The notes under the pieces: generated by a model
Told to the model about the DNA's origin: nothing
Seen by the model: only the letters and a program-made list of their open reading frames with translations
The model's database searches: none
In this document: piece by piece, positions 1 to 8,200 of the stretch
How positions within the stretch are numbered: the first letter of the stretch is position 1
How the letters are laid out: each line of letters begins with the position of its first letter
Assembly (NCBI GenBank): GCA_009786175.1
Contig: WQTQ01000234.1
Span: 1 to 48,028 of the forward strand
Direction of reading: 5' to 3'
From: Bacillota bacterium
GTDB lineage: Bacteria; Bacillota_A; Clostridia; Lachnospirales; WQUN01
DNA length: 48,028 nucleotides
Translations under genes and position numbers: made by a program

Positions 1-647
1 TCTTTGCCAAGTTCCGTCCAGTTATGACTTTCGATAAACTCGAAACCGCCTTTTGTACCCGGGCCGGTGAAGCCTGTCTGCTTTTCGTTGCCTTCCGACG
101 CCACAGCCTGAATGCCTACGCGGGTGCGGACGCGCCTGTCCTCTGCCCATACGCCGTTTGTGTTTACAATAAGCACATCTTGCGCCACATGAAGGTAATT
201 GCCGGATGTTTGCGTTACCAGCGGGTCATATGCATAAGAGGCATCGGACGCGGCGCGCAAAACGTCAACTATGGCTTTTTTGCCCACTTTCTCCGGTGGG
301 ATAACAACCGTATCCGCGAATTTTTTCATTTCGCTGTTGTCAATTACAATTACGTCCTTGGGCTGCGCGCCGTTTTTAAGGCTGGCTTTAACTGCCTGGG
401 CGGCGTCTTTTGCCAATTTAATTAAGCTGTCACGGGTGGTGGTGTTGGTATAGGCGTACACTGCGCTTGTACCAAAAATAATCCGCAAGCCAAGGCCGGC
501 ATCAATACCCCAGTTAGCTTTCTCTACCTGTCCGTTTAACATGTTAATGGTGTCACGGGCTGTATTTTCTGCAAAAATTTCTGCCATGTCACCCCCTGTG
601 GCCATGGCCGCCGTTAAAACATCGTACACAAGTTGTTTGTCTAGCAA
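1..647 (-). CDS. tldD: TldD-family metalloprotease, N-terminal part (runs off the window)
   Basis: TldD/PmbA-family proteins are cytosolic metalloproteases that work as a TldD-TldE pair and cleave or mature peptides. The 215 residues visible here form the N-terminal domain: an opening helix with the 'GGDMAEIFAE' segment, then 'GLGLRIIFG' and 'AYTNTTTRDSL', which resemble TldD more than PmbA. The catalytic HExxxH lies in the missing C-terminal half, so activity cannot be judged. The start is a TTG at 647. A GGAGG sits 8 bases upstream (656-660) and no better ATG lies near it. The gene is divergent from the AEC permease. Family assignment is firm; TldD rather than TldE is a likely call made by pattern only. 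Confidence 0.82.
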   Translation of the reverse strand, partial: MLDKQLVYDVLTAAMATGGDMAEIFAENTARDTINMLNGQVEKANWGIDAGLGLRIIFGTSAVYAYTNTTTRDSLIKLAKDAAQAVKASLKNGAQPKDVIVIDNSEMKKFADTVVIPPEKVGKKAIVDVLRAASDASYAYDPLVTQTSGNYLHVAQDVLIVNTNGVWAEDRRVRTRVGIQAVASEGNEKQTGFTGPGTKGGFEFIESHNWTELGK

Positions 648-681
648 TTATAAAACCTCCTTGTTCATTATTTTTTTGGAT

Positions 682-710
682 ATTGTACCAGAGCATGGCA
701 ACTTACGCAA
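682..710 (-). promoter_or_regulatory. sigma-A-type promoter of tldD
   Basis: On the minus strand there is TTGCGT (705-710), 17 bases, then TACAAT (682-687), preceded by TGG (extended -10). The predicted start site is about 27 bases upstream of the tldD TTG start. This is a motif match only. Confidence 0.55.
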
Positions 711-729
711 AATTATATGTTTATATTAG

Positions 730-757
730 TTGCCATAAGAAATTTATATGGTAGAAT
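730..757 (+). promoter_or_regulatory. extended -10 promoter of the AEC permease gene
   Basis: TTGCCA (730-735), 16 bases, TAGAAT (752-757) with TGG directly before the -10 box. The expected start site, 6-7 bases downstream, falls on or next to the ATG at 764. That would give a leaderless mRNA. Confidence 0.5.
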
Positions 758-763
758 ACATGT

Positions 764-1690
764 ATGGATGGATTATTTATAGCATTTTCGAATAGCCTGG
801 TTGCTTTGGCAATCTGTATGGCTGTAGGCTACATATGCCGCAAAACAAATATGATAAGCGACACCCATACCGTAGGTATGACAAATTTACTGGTGCGCAT
901 AACTATGCCTGCTACAATGTTTTTATCATTGTACAGAAGTGAATTTTCCCGGGCACTATTGCTGGAATGTCTTGCTACCGTTATAATAACCGGTGTATTT
1001 TTTGTACTTGGCGGATATTTGGGCTTGCTTATTGCTAAAATAATGAAAGCTTCCCCCGAGGAAAGGCAAAATTGGCAATTTGGCGTTGCTTTTGGTAACA
1101 TAGGCTTTATGGGTATACCGATAATTACGGTGGTCTTTGGCTATGAGGGTCTTATATATGTGGCAATGGCACTGACAGCTTTTAATATATTGACATTTAC
1201 CATTGGGATGCGTATGTTTGACAACGCGCCAAGAGATTTTAGTTTTAAAAATATAATTCTACGCAACCCCGCAATCTCCGCAGTTATCGTTGGTTTTACC
1301 TTTTTTGTAACCGGCTGGGCTTTGCCGGACGCAATTGAAGGCGGAATCACCTTAATTGGCGGCATAACAAGCCCAATGTCTATGATTTTGCTTGGGGTTA
1401 TTTTAGCAAGACAAAGTTTGAAAAGTGCTTTTACAGATGTGCGGCTACTGCCGCCAATTGCGGTAAAACTGCTGCTGATCCCGCTTGTCGCTTTCTTCGC
1501 CCTACGCTGGATTATACCCAACCCGCTAATGTTTAGTGTAATAATAACACTTATGGCAATGCCACCCGCAGCACTTACGGCCATTTTTGCAGAGCAGTTT
1601 AATGCGAATGCTTTTACATCTGCAAAATTTGTTGTGGTGGGAACAATATTGTGTATAATAACTGTACCGGTTATCGCACTGTTATTTTAG
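764..1690 (+). CDS. AEC (auxin efflux carrier) family permease
   Basis: This is a 308-residue integral membrane protein of the AEC/PF03547 family, secondary transporters that in bacteria usually carry small organic acids or efflux substrates. It shows about ten hydrophobic segments in two five-helix halves. A central loop contains 'RNPAISAVIVGF', and a helix carries 'GNIGFMGIPIITVVFG', a typical AEC signature. Length matches the family (about 300-320). The start must be ATG 764: a TAG in the same frame at 752-754 closes the frame upstream and no other start codon lies between. No ribosome binding site precedes it, consistent with leaderless initiation. It ends 35 bases before the HD gene, which has its own strong RBS. 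The substrate is unknown. Confidence 0.85.
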   Translation: MDGLFIAFSNSLVALAICMAVGYICRKTNMISDTHTVGMTNLLVRITMPATMFLSLYRSEFSRALLLECLATVIITGVFFVLGGYLGLLIAKIMKASPEERQNWQFGVAFGNIGFMGIPIITVVFGYEGLIYVAMALTAFNILTFTIGMRMFDNAPRDFSFKNIILRNPAISAVIVGFTFFVTGWALPDAIEGGITLIGGITSPMSMILLGVILARQSLKSAFTDVRLLPPIAVKLLLIPLVAFFALRWIIPNPLMFSVIITLMAMPPAALTAIFAEQFNANAFTSAKFVVVGTILCIITVPVIALLF

Positions 1691-1725
1691 AAAGACCGAA
1701 TAATCCAAAAAACAAAGGAGGAAAT

Positions 1726-2733
1726 ATGTACACAACAATATACGCGGAAAACGCGCCGACCATTTTATTGGAACTCGCTGACACCCCCGCCATGAAAAGA
1801 CTGAAAGACATTGGAATGCACTGCGGCTGCGATTATGCCCGGTTTCCAATATACGACAATGTAAAATTGCACTACACGCGGCACATACACAGTATTGGTG
1901 TTGCAAATATTGTATGGCATTTCACAAAAGACATAAAGCAAGCCGTTGCCGGGCTGCTCCACGATATTTCCACACCGGCTTTTGCCCATACAATAGATTT
2001 TTTACAGGGCGATTATATGATTCAAGAGTCTACAGAAGATAAAACGGCCCAATTTATCGAAAATTCCGAGGAAATTATGACACTGTTAAAGCTGCATGAC
2101 ATCAGCCTTGCAGACATTTGTGATTACACGAAGTATCCAATCGCAGATAATAATACGCCAATGCTTTCTGCAGACAGGCTGGAATATACATTGGGCAACG
2201 GGCACATTATGTACAATATGGATTTAGCCGAAATACAGGCAATTTATGACGATTTAACCGTTACCCACAATGAAAATGGTGTTGATGAGTTATGCTTTAA
2301 ATCTTTGCACTATGCAAAAATGTTTACTGAATTATCGCTGAAAAATTCCTATTGGTACGTATCCGACGAAGACCGGTTTGCTATGCAGTACCTGGCGGAT
2401 ATGATTAAGCTTGCAATTATCGGCGGCATATTATCCGTTGACGATTTGTATACGTCTGAGGGTTATGTCATTGAAAAGCTGAAAGGCAACAGCAAAGCTT
2501 CTGAAATATGGGACGCTTATACAAAAATATCCGCGGTGTCAACCGCGGACATTAGAAATCCAGGTGCTTATTCCGTTAACATTCCTGCCAAAAAGCGGTA
2601 CATTAACCCATTGGTATTGGTAGACGGCACACCAAAGCGTATTGCAGATGCAGATGCCGCAATCAAAGAAAAATTTAATGAATTTTTGGCTTTGAGTTTT
2701 GATAAATGGGTGTCTATAGCCCAAACCTCTTGA
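1726..2733 (+). CDS. HD-domain phosphohydrolase
   Basis: This 335-residue soluble protein has an HD metal-dependent phosphohydrolase core of the kind found in dNTP triphosphohydrolases. Metal ligands are visible as H55, the H79-D80 doublet in 'GLLHDIS', H88 in 'AFAHTID' and D150 in 'LSADRLEY'. The pattern resembles SAMHD1/dGTPase-like domains ('HDIGH.PFSH' in the classical form), but the substrate is not predictable. ATG 1726 is chosen because AAAGGAGG lies immediately upstream. A longer reading from 1651 would overlap the AEC gene and has no RBS. Its last 20 bases overlap the 3' end of ligA convergently, so the two transcripts are antisense there. Confidence 0.8.
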   Translation: MYTTIYAENAPTILLELADTPAMKRLKDIGMHCGCDYARFPIYDNVKLHYTRHIHSIGVANIVWHFTKDIKQAVAGLLHDISTPAFAHTIDFLQGDYMIQESTEDKTAQFIENSEEIMTLLKLHDISLADICDYTKYPIADNNTPMLSADRLEYTLGNGHIMYNMDLAEIQAIYDDLTVTHNENGVDELCFKSLHYAKMFTELSLKNSYWYVSDEDRFAMQYLADMIKLAIIGGILSVDDLYTSEGYVIEKLKGNSKASEIWDAYTKISAVSTADIRNPGAYSVNIPAKKRYINPLVLVDGTPKRIADADAAIKEKFNEFLALSFDKWVSIAQTS

Positions 2734-4663
2734 TAAAATCATTTTCCGTTAAAATAGGTACGCCAAGTTCGGCGGCCTTTTTATTTTTGCCGGAAGTGGA
2801 TGTGGCGTCGTTATTTATCAAAAACGAAGTTTTAGCAGATACACTGCCCGACACGCGGCCGCCGTTGGTTTCAATAAATGCCTGCAATGCTTTACGGTTT
2901 GCAAATTGATTAACTTCACCGGTAATTACAAATGCCAGGCCGTTCAACGGCAACTCGGCAGATAGGGCAGGGGTTTGAATGTGCAAAATCTCTAAAGCAT
3001 TATGGTACAGCTCCATATTTTTTTCTTGGGAAAAATACTCGTGCAAGCTATGGGAAATGGCTTCCCCAAAGCCCTTGATTTCCAACAGAGATTCGAGATA
3101 ATCATCACTTTTACATACTTCTGCAATTTGTACCGGGTCGTGCTTAAAATGAGCGCATAAAAGCTTTGCGTTTGCAAGGCCCACATGTAAAATACCCAGC
3201 GCGTAAATAAAATTAGGCAGTGCCACATTTTTACAAGCTTCTATTGCAATAATCAAATTATCGTAAGACTTTTGGCCAAAGCCTTCCATGTTAGTAATTT
3301 CATTTTCATAGGAGGACAGGTAGAACAAATCTGTATAATTACGTATATATCCTTGAGAGAGGAATTTTTCCAATGTCTGCTCGGACAGTCCGGCAATATT
3401 CATCGCGTCGCGGCTTACAAAATGGCATAAGGCTTGTAGTTTTTTAGCATCGCAGCTCGGGTTTGAACAGTATAAAGTTTCCGGGTCGCCGACTATTACC
3501 GCGCTGCCGTCACAGACAGGGCATTTGTCGGGGATTTTTATACCTTCGCCTATGCGGGTCAAATTTTCCGCAACTTGCGGAATAATCATATTCGCTTTAT
3601 ACACGGCAATGCGGTCGCCAACAGAAAGGGCTAAACCGCGCAAAATACTTACATTATGCAAACTGGCACGGCTTACCTGTGTGCCTTCTATGTCCACGGG
3701 CTCAAAAATTGCCACAGGGTTTATTAAGCCGGTTCTGGAAGTGTTCCATTCGATATCCAGCAATGTAGTTTCCGCAATTTCATCCTGCCATTTAAACGCA
3801 AGGCTGTCCCGTGGGAATTTTGACGTTGCGCCCAATGATTCGCTGTACGTAATGTCATCATAGGTTAAAACCAGCCCGTCGGAAGCAATGGGCTCGGTTA
3901 CGACTTTATTTTTAAAATCGTTTAAGGCAGGAATAACCGTGTCGGAGGTTACAAGTTTATACTCTGTAAGGTCAAAACCCTGGCCTGAAAGCCAGGCTAA
4001 CTGTTCAGATTTTAGTGTAAACGCAATTTCTGCCCCGGGCAGCAGTGCGAAAGCATAAAAAAGCACCCGCCGTTTAGCTGCAACCTCATTGCTTAACTGA
4101 CGTACGGTTCCACTGCACAAGTTGCGTGGGTTTTTGTATTTTATCTCTTCTTCGGCATTAATTGCTTCGAAGTCTGCAAAAGGGATTACGGCTTCGCCAC
4201 GGACGGCGAATCTTCCCTTGTATGGCACAAAAAGCGGAATATTGGCAAAAACTTTGGCATTGTGGGTCACATCTTCACCAATTACACCGTTACCACGGGT
4301 TAATGCCTGCTGTAATTCGCCGTTTTCATATTTTATAATTATGGACAGCCCGTCCAATTTCCACGACAAAAGCCCTGTTTGCTCTTGTAAAAAAGCAGCC
4401 AGGGCATTGGGGTCTTTTGTTTTATCCAAAGAAAGCATGGGAGCATCGTGGGGAACTTTTGTTAAACTGCCGACAACTTCATAACCAACTTTTCTTGTAG
4501 GGCTGCCGACCAAAACTATTCCTGTATCAGACTCTAATTTTACAAGCTCGTCATAAAGCTTGTCATACTCGTAGTCAGACATTATTTCGTGGTTTTCGTT
4601 GTAATACGCACGGGCGGCCGCGTTTAAAAGGGCTACTAACTCTTGTATGCGCGTTGTATTCAT
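2714..4663 (-). CDS. ligA: NAD-dependent DNA ligase LigA
   Basis: LigA seals nicks in duplex DNA using NAD+ during replication and repair. Domains in order: the Ia NMN-binding region (about 1-65, with 'ARAYYNENHEIMSDYEYD'), the adenylation domain with catalytic K102 in KLDG and 'VRGEAVIP' near 154, an OB fold, a four-cysteine zinc finger (C381, C384, C399, C404), helix-hairpin-helix repeats (about 415-560) and a C-terminal BRCT domain (about 570-649). At 649 residues it is close to the usual 660-670. The segment 'NPRNLCSGTVRQL' is the Clostridia-type variant of the usual NPRNAAAGSLRQL. The start ATG overlaps the stop of the upstream LCP gene by one base (TAATG), implying translational coupling. 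The pairing is not functionally obvious. Confidence 0.96.
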   Translation of the reverse strand: MNTTRIQELVALLNAAARAYYNENHEIMSDYEYDKLYDELVKLESDTGIVLVGSPTRKVGYEVVGSLTKVPHDAPMLSLDKTKDPNALAAFLQEQTGLLSWKLDGLSIIIKYENGELQQALTRGNGVIGEDVTHNAKVFANIPLFVPYKGRFAVRGEAVIPFADFEAINAEEEIKYKNPRNLCSGTVRQLSNEVAAKRRVLFYAFALLPGAEIAFTLKSEQLAWLSGQGFDLTEYKLVTSDTVIPALNDFKNKVVTEPIASDGLVLTYDDITYSESLGATSKFPRDSLAFKWQDEIAETTLLDIEWNTSRTGLINPVAIFEPVDIEGTQVSRASLHNVSILRGLALSVGDRIAVYKANMIIPQVAENLTRIGEGIKIPDKCPVCDGSAVIVGDPETLYCSNPSCDAKKLQALCHFVSRDAMNIAGLSEQTLEKFLSQGYIRNYTDLFYLSSYENEITNMEGFGQKSYDNLIIAIEACKNVALPNFIYALGILHVGLANAKLLCAHFKHDPVQIAEVCKSDDYLESLLEIKGFGEAISHSLHEYFSQEKNMELYHNALEILHIQTPALSAELPLNGLAFVITGEVNQFANRKALQAFIETNGGRVSGSVSAKTSFLINNDATSTSGKNKKAAELGVPILTENDFIKRFGL

Positions 4664-5772
4664 TACTCAACAATCCTTAGCATTTCTGCAGTAATTTCTT
4701 GCTTAAACGGGTTGATGGTACGGTTTATAAGTTCTAAAACTGCGTCCCGGTCGGGCATTTCATACCAACCTTGCCGCACTGTTCTTGCTATTGGCAAAGT
4801 GTAGGTTGACAACATGGTATCCGCGCGCAGGCCAGGCAGCTGCTCTACAAACCATCCAATTTCCATCGCATCCATGTTAGTATTTACATTTTCTATATAA
4901 ATACGTATAAGTTCCGGAACACGGCTTATTGTACGCGGTGACAAAAGTTCTTGCATTGCGGCAGAAATAATTTGCTGATGACTTTCTACCCGTTGGAAAT
5001 CTGTGTAATTACGGAAATGGGGGCAGCCTTCGTTAAACTGGCGGAACCTTGCAAAATGCAGTGCCTGCTGCCCATTGAGAGTACGGCGTCCACCGGCAAG
5101 GTCTATGTGTAAATTTTGATAAGGGTCATTGTACACCAAGCGGAACGGTACGGTAACTTCAACACCGCCTAGGGCATCTATTAAGCGGACAAATGCTCGC
5201 TGATTTATACCCACGTATAAGTCCGGACGGAACCCTATCAGTGTTGATACATCTGTTTTTATTTGCTCTACTCCGCCAGCATGCCCACCGCCGTTGGCGC
5301 GCCCGGCAGCATACGAAGCTACAAGCTTGCGCCGCCCGTTTGAACGCTGTACATCGACGCGCGTATCCCTTGGAAGGCTGATTAAATAAGCATTGCCTGT
5401 TTCGCCGTCAAAGGCAGCAACCATTATGGCATCTACATTATTGCCGTCATCCAACCCGTAAAATAAGAAAGTAAAAAAATTTGGACGCCTTTGAAAAATT
5501 ACCGTTTCGTATTCACGCAAATAGTCAGACGGCAGTTCGCCATATTCAGTTGGTATGTCGCCTACCCCCGGGGCAGACGGTAATAGTTGGTTTATTACCG
5601 GTGCCCTGGGAACAGGACGGGTTATTTCAACAAACTCGGGTATTTCCGGTGGGCGTATTGACATGCGCAGTGCAGCATACGCGCCGCCTACAACAGCTAA
5701 AATTAGAAAGCAAGTTATGGTAAATGACATTACAAATTTACGAAATGATCGACTTCTATAAGAACCGGACAC
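4663..5772 (-). CDS. LCP-family (LytR-CpsA-Psr) cell-wall polymer ligase
   Basis: LCP proteins transfer undecaprenyl-linked teichoic acids or capsular polymers onto peptidoglycan at the outer face of the membrane. The protein has 369 residues: a basic N-terminus, one membrane anchor (about 14-34), a Pro-rich stalk, then the LCP catalytic domain. Visible LCP motifs are 'GNAYLISLPRDTRVDV', the basic/glycine segment after it, 'LIDALGGVEVTVP' and 'GQQALHFARFRQF...RVESHQQII'. Start: GTG at 5772, 8 bases after GAGGAG (5781-5786). An ATG two bases earlier is in the wrong frame. It is the first gene of a two-gene unit with ligA. Confidence 0.92.
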   Translation of the reverse strand: MSGSYRSRSFRKFVMSFTITCFLILAVVGGAYAALRMSIRPPEIPEFVEITRPVPRAPVINQLLPSAPGVGDIPTEYGELPSDYLREYETVIFQRRPNFFTFLFYGLDDGNNVDAIMVAAFDGETGNAYLISLPRDTRVDVQRSNGRRKLVASYAAGRANGGGHAGGVEQIKTDVSTLIGFRPDLYVGINQRAFVRLIDALGGVEVTVPFRLVYNDPYQNLHIDLAGGRRTLNGQQALHFARFRQFNEGCPHFRNYTDFQRVESHQQIISAAMQELLSPRTISRVPELIRIYIENVNTNMDAMEIGWFVEQLPGLRADTMLSTYTLPIARTVRQGWYEMPDRDAVLELINRTINPFKQEITAEMLRIVE

Positions 5773-5796
5773 ATTAATAACTCCTCATGAATAGTT

Positions 5797-5825
5797 TTCA
5801 TAATGTATCCATTGTGCCATGTCAA
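5797..5825 (-). promoter_or_regulatory. promoter of the LCP-ligA unit
   Basis: Minus strand: consensus TTGACA (5820-5825), 17 bases, TATGAA (5797-5802). It lies in the 182-base divergent gap with the AI-2E family gene. Confidence 0.55.
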
Positions 5826-5900
5826 TAGAGAAATTTCAACAAGATTTTTCCTACAAGCCTGTTACAAAATATCAAAGAAAATTTAAAGAAAATCAAGCAC

Positions 5901-5929
5901 TTGTAAAGAGTTAGCCATAATGATACTAT
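5901..5929 (+). promoter_or_regulatory. promoter of the AI-2E family permease gene
   Basis: TTGTAA (5901-5906), 17 bases, TACTAT (5924-5929). It sits 26 bases before the GTG start and matches the consensus only moderately. Confidence 0.35.
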
Positions 5930-5954
5930 ATAAACCGCTGGAGGTGTATGCATA

Positions 5955-7181
5955 GTGAACAAATTTTTCAAGTCACGAATGATGAAATCTATGATACCGT
6001 ACTTTATTTTAATACTTGGTGCAATCTTAATTTTTAGATTAACCGCAGAATTTAGGTTTTTTTCTGATATTGTTGCCCGGTTTTGGTTTATAATTTCGCC
6101 ATTTTTAGCAGGTGCCATTGTCGCGTATGTACTCAATTTACCATGCGGTGTATTGCAGAGGCTAATTGAAAGGCTGAAAGACACGCCTGTTCCGCAAAAT
6201 AACCGGCCCCTTAAAGCAACAGTAAATTTTATCGTACGAAAAAGCCGTGCATTTAGCGTTTTCTTGCTTATTATACTTACAATTTTAATTGTCACGCTTA
6301 TCTTAAACATATTAATTCCGGCTGTTATAAACAGTGTTGCTTTGTTTGTGGAAGAAAGCCGAAACTACGAAGTTACAATCAGGGAATGGATTGACAGGGT
6401 AAACCAAAGGGATTTACCGGATTTTATAGCCGAACACATAAATGAAGATGCCATAATTTCATCGCTGTTAGGTTGGGCGGCTAATCTGGATTTTAATGCT
6501 ATGTGGAATAGCGTTATTGCAGGGTTTGGTGGTTTTGCAATGGCTTTATTCCGTGGTTTCCTGGCAATGGTCGCTTCACTTTACTTGCTTGTGGAGAAAG
6601 ATAAGCTAAAAGCATTTGTAATAAGATTAATTTCTGCCCTAACATCTGAATCTACGAATAATACAATTCTTAAATATTCCGGCAAACTGGATTTTAACTT
6701 CCGGCAATATATCTTTGCCCAAACTATCGATGGCATAATTCTGGGGTCCATTATGACAGTAGTATTGTTTGCGTTTGGCTCCCCTTACGCTTTGGTTTTA
6801 GGGCTTATTTTGGGAATAGTGAATTATATTCCGTATTTTGGGTCTATTTTTGGTACGGCCCTTGCACTTCTGGTTGTGGCTTTTACCCAAGGGATGCCAA
6901 CTGCGTTGGTCGCGCTTCCAATTATGTTTGCCATCCAGCAATTTGACGGCAACTTTATACAGCCAAAATTAATGGGCAAAACATTTGCCCTTAGCCCACT
7001 GCTTGTTATCATAAGCGTAACCATCGGTATGAATTATGGCGGCATATTGGGAATGCTGGTTGCCATACCAATTGTCGCAATATTAAAAGATGTGCTTAAC
7101 GGGTACATTGCATACAGAGAAGAAAACAAAGATAAGCCGCAAATATCCGACAACGATTTTATGGATAGAGATATCTGGTAA
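5955..7181 (+). CDS. AI-2E / PerM-type family transporter
   Basis: This 408-residue polytopic membrane protein is of the AI-2E transporter family (PF01594), whose members move autoinducer, act as Na+/H+ antiporters, or have unknown cargo. It has two N-terminal helices, a long extracytoplasmic loop (about 125-180) and a C-terminal bundle. The family hallmark 'LGLILGIVNYIPYFGSIFG' is present, as is 'FDGNFIQPKLMG' near the end. Length is slightly above the usual 350-390 because of the soluble N-terminal loop. The GTG start at 5955 follows GGAGG (5940-5944) by 10 bases. A nearer ATG at 5949 is out of frame. The 3' end overlaps spmB convergently by 23 bases. The name should not be read as proof of AI-2 transport. 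Confidence 0.87.
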   Translation: MNKFFKSRMMKSMIPYFILILGAILIFRLTAEFRFFSDIVARFWFIISPFLAGAIVAYVLNLPCGVLQRLIERLKDTPVPQNNRPLKATVNFIVRKSRAFSVFLLIILTILIVTLILNILIPAVINSVALFVEESRNYEVTIREWIDRVNQRDLPDFIAEHINEDAIISSLLGWAANLDFNAMWNSVIAGFGGFAMALFRGFLAMVASLYLLVEKDKLKAFVIRLISALTSESTNNTILKYSGKLDFNFRQYIFAQTIDGIILGSIMTVVLFAFGSPYALVLGLILGIVNYIPYFGSIFGTALALLVVAFTQGMPTALVALPIMFAIQQFDGNFIQPKLMGKTFALSPLLVIISVTIGMNYGGILGMLVAIPIVAILKDVLNGYIAYREENKDKPQISDNDFMDRDIW

Positions 7182-7689
7182 TCCATAAAGACAGCAATAT
7201 TCCCACAAAATTTGCAAGCAATGCCCCGGCAAGGGTGAATCGTGTTTTTGTTATTTTTATACTCATAAAGTAAATACTCATTGTATAAAACACCGTTTCC
7301 GTGCTGGACATCATTATTGATGTAAACCGTCCTATAAATGAATCCGGGCCGTAATTTTCATACAGGTCTATTAATAACCCCGTAGATGCAGAAGATGACA
7401 CAAGACGCATCAAAGTTAGCGGGACCGTTTCTGTAGGATAACCGAGCCTGTCTGTTAACGGGGATATTAAGCTGCCCAGCAAATCCAATGCACCGGAAGC
7501 CCGCAGCATTCCAACAGCCACCATAAGGCCCACAATTGTTGGGGCAATGGTAAATACAGTATGAAAGCCGTCTTTCGCGCCGGATACAAAATGATCATAC
7601 ACAGGCATTTTTCGGCTGAACGCAAACAACAATATTCCTGCAAATGTTATTGGAATTATCATGTCCGATAAAAATAGTATCCAGCTCAT
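7159..7689 (-). CDS. spmB: Spore maturation protein B
   Basis: SpmB is a membrane protein needed, with SpmA, for spore core dehydration and heat resistance. The 176 residues match SpmB in length. The nucleoside-recognition/Gate-type segments are clear: 'TIVGLMVAVGMLRASGALD' and 'LMRLVSSSASTGLLID'. A membrane segment ('LANFVGILLSLWI') closes the protein. ATG 7689 follows GGAG with a 10-base gap. spmA normally lies directly beside spmB; here the neighbours are a divergent nucleotidyltransferase and a convergent permease, so spmB stands alone. It is the clearest sign in the window of a spore-forming organism. Confidence 0.9.
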   Translation of the reverse strand: MSWILFLSDMIIPITFAGILLFAFSRKMPVYDHFVSGAKDGFHTVFTIAPTIVGLMVAVGMLRASGALDLLGSLISPLTDRLGYPTETVPLTLMRLVSSSASTGLLIDLYENYGPDSFIGRFTSIMMSSTETVFYTMSIYFMSIKITKTRFTLAGALLANFVGILLSLWITRYLYP

Positions 7690-7736
7690 GTGGCATCAAC
7701 TCCTTTGTATATGATTATTCGCGGAGGAATTATAAA

Positions 7737-8126
7737 ATGCAAACTAAGAATATTAGTGCGGAATTGACATATCCGATACTTACAATTGGAATTTTGAAAG
7801 AAATAATTAAAGACGGCGTAAATCTTTCCCCGCATATTCATCGTGTAGGGCTTATTGGCAGTTATGCGCGTGGAGATTATCATGACAACAGTGACATTGA
7901 CTTGCTTTTAGATGTGCCTGATGTGAATTATAATGAAACAATGTTTGAATTCGGACATTTTGTTGAGCATGTATTGGATTATCAATTTAATAAAAAACTC
8001 AACATTGTTAGGTATACCACCGCACTAAACTATGCAGCCGCTGCACCAAAGGCAAAAAGGTTTTGGTATTATCAAGAAGGATACAAAAAAATGCTACAGG
8101 ATGTGGTGTGGTTATATGAAAGATAG
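7737..8126 (+). CDS. MNT-type nucleotidyltransferase domain protein
   Basis: This 129-residue protein has the Pol-beta nucleotidyltransferase signature 'GSYARG' (41-46) followed by 'NSDIDLLLD', which gives the metal-binding aspartates D53 and D55. That is the minimal MNT fold seen in antitoxin-type proteins that AMPylate HEPN toxins. The C-terminal part, with 'YYQEGYKKMLQDVVWLYER', is probably helical. No HEPN gene is adjacent, because the next gene is convergent, so a toxin-antitoxin role is not supported here. ATG 7737 is chosen for CGGAGG 10 bases upstream. The 5' gap to divergent spmB is only 47 bases. A palindromic repeat follows and may stop transcription. Confidence 0.75.
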   Translation: MQTKNISAELTYPILTIGILKEIIKDGVNLSPHIHRVGLIGSYARGDYHDNSDIDLLLDVPDVNYNETMFEFGHFVEHVLDYQFNKKLNIVRYTTALNYAAAAPKAKRFWYYQEGYKKMLQDVVWLYER

Positions 8127-8134
8127 AATAACAC

Positions 8135-8175
8135 TACCCCCTGATATCGCATTCACAATGTGATATCAGGGGGTA
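8135..8175. repeat. dispersed palindromic repeat, copy 1 (long form)
   Basis: Two 19-base arms starting TACCCCCTGATATC enclose a CAC loop. The only non-Watson-Crick position is one G-T pair (G-U in RNA). It lies between convergent genes and is followed on the plus strand by TAGTTTTT, so this copy could work as an intrinsic terminator for the nucleotidyltransferase gene. It is the only copy with a T-run. Confidence 0.9.
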
Positions 8176-8200
8176 GTTTTTGAATTTCGAATTATATTGT

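Noticed and set aside
24..425. A 133-codon plus-strand reading frame
   Set aside because: It is antisense to the tldD fragment, has no RBS, and the protein is low-complexity in character. The minus frame has a clear start and family match.
7737..8126. MNT-HEPN toxin-antitoxin pair
   Set aside because: No HEPN gene is adjacent on either side; only the nucleotidyltransferase is present.
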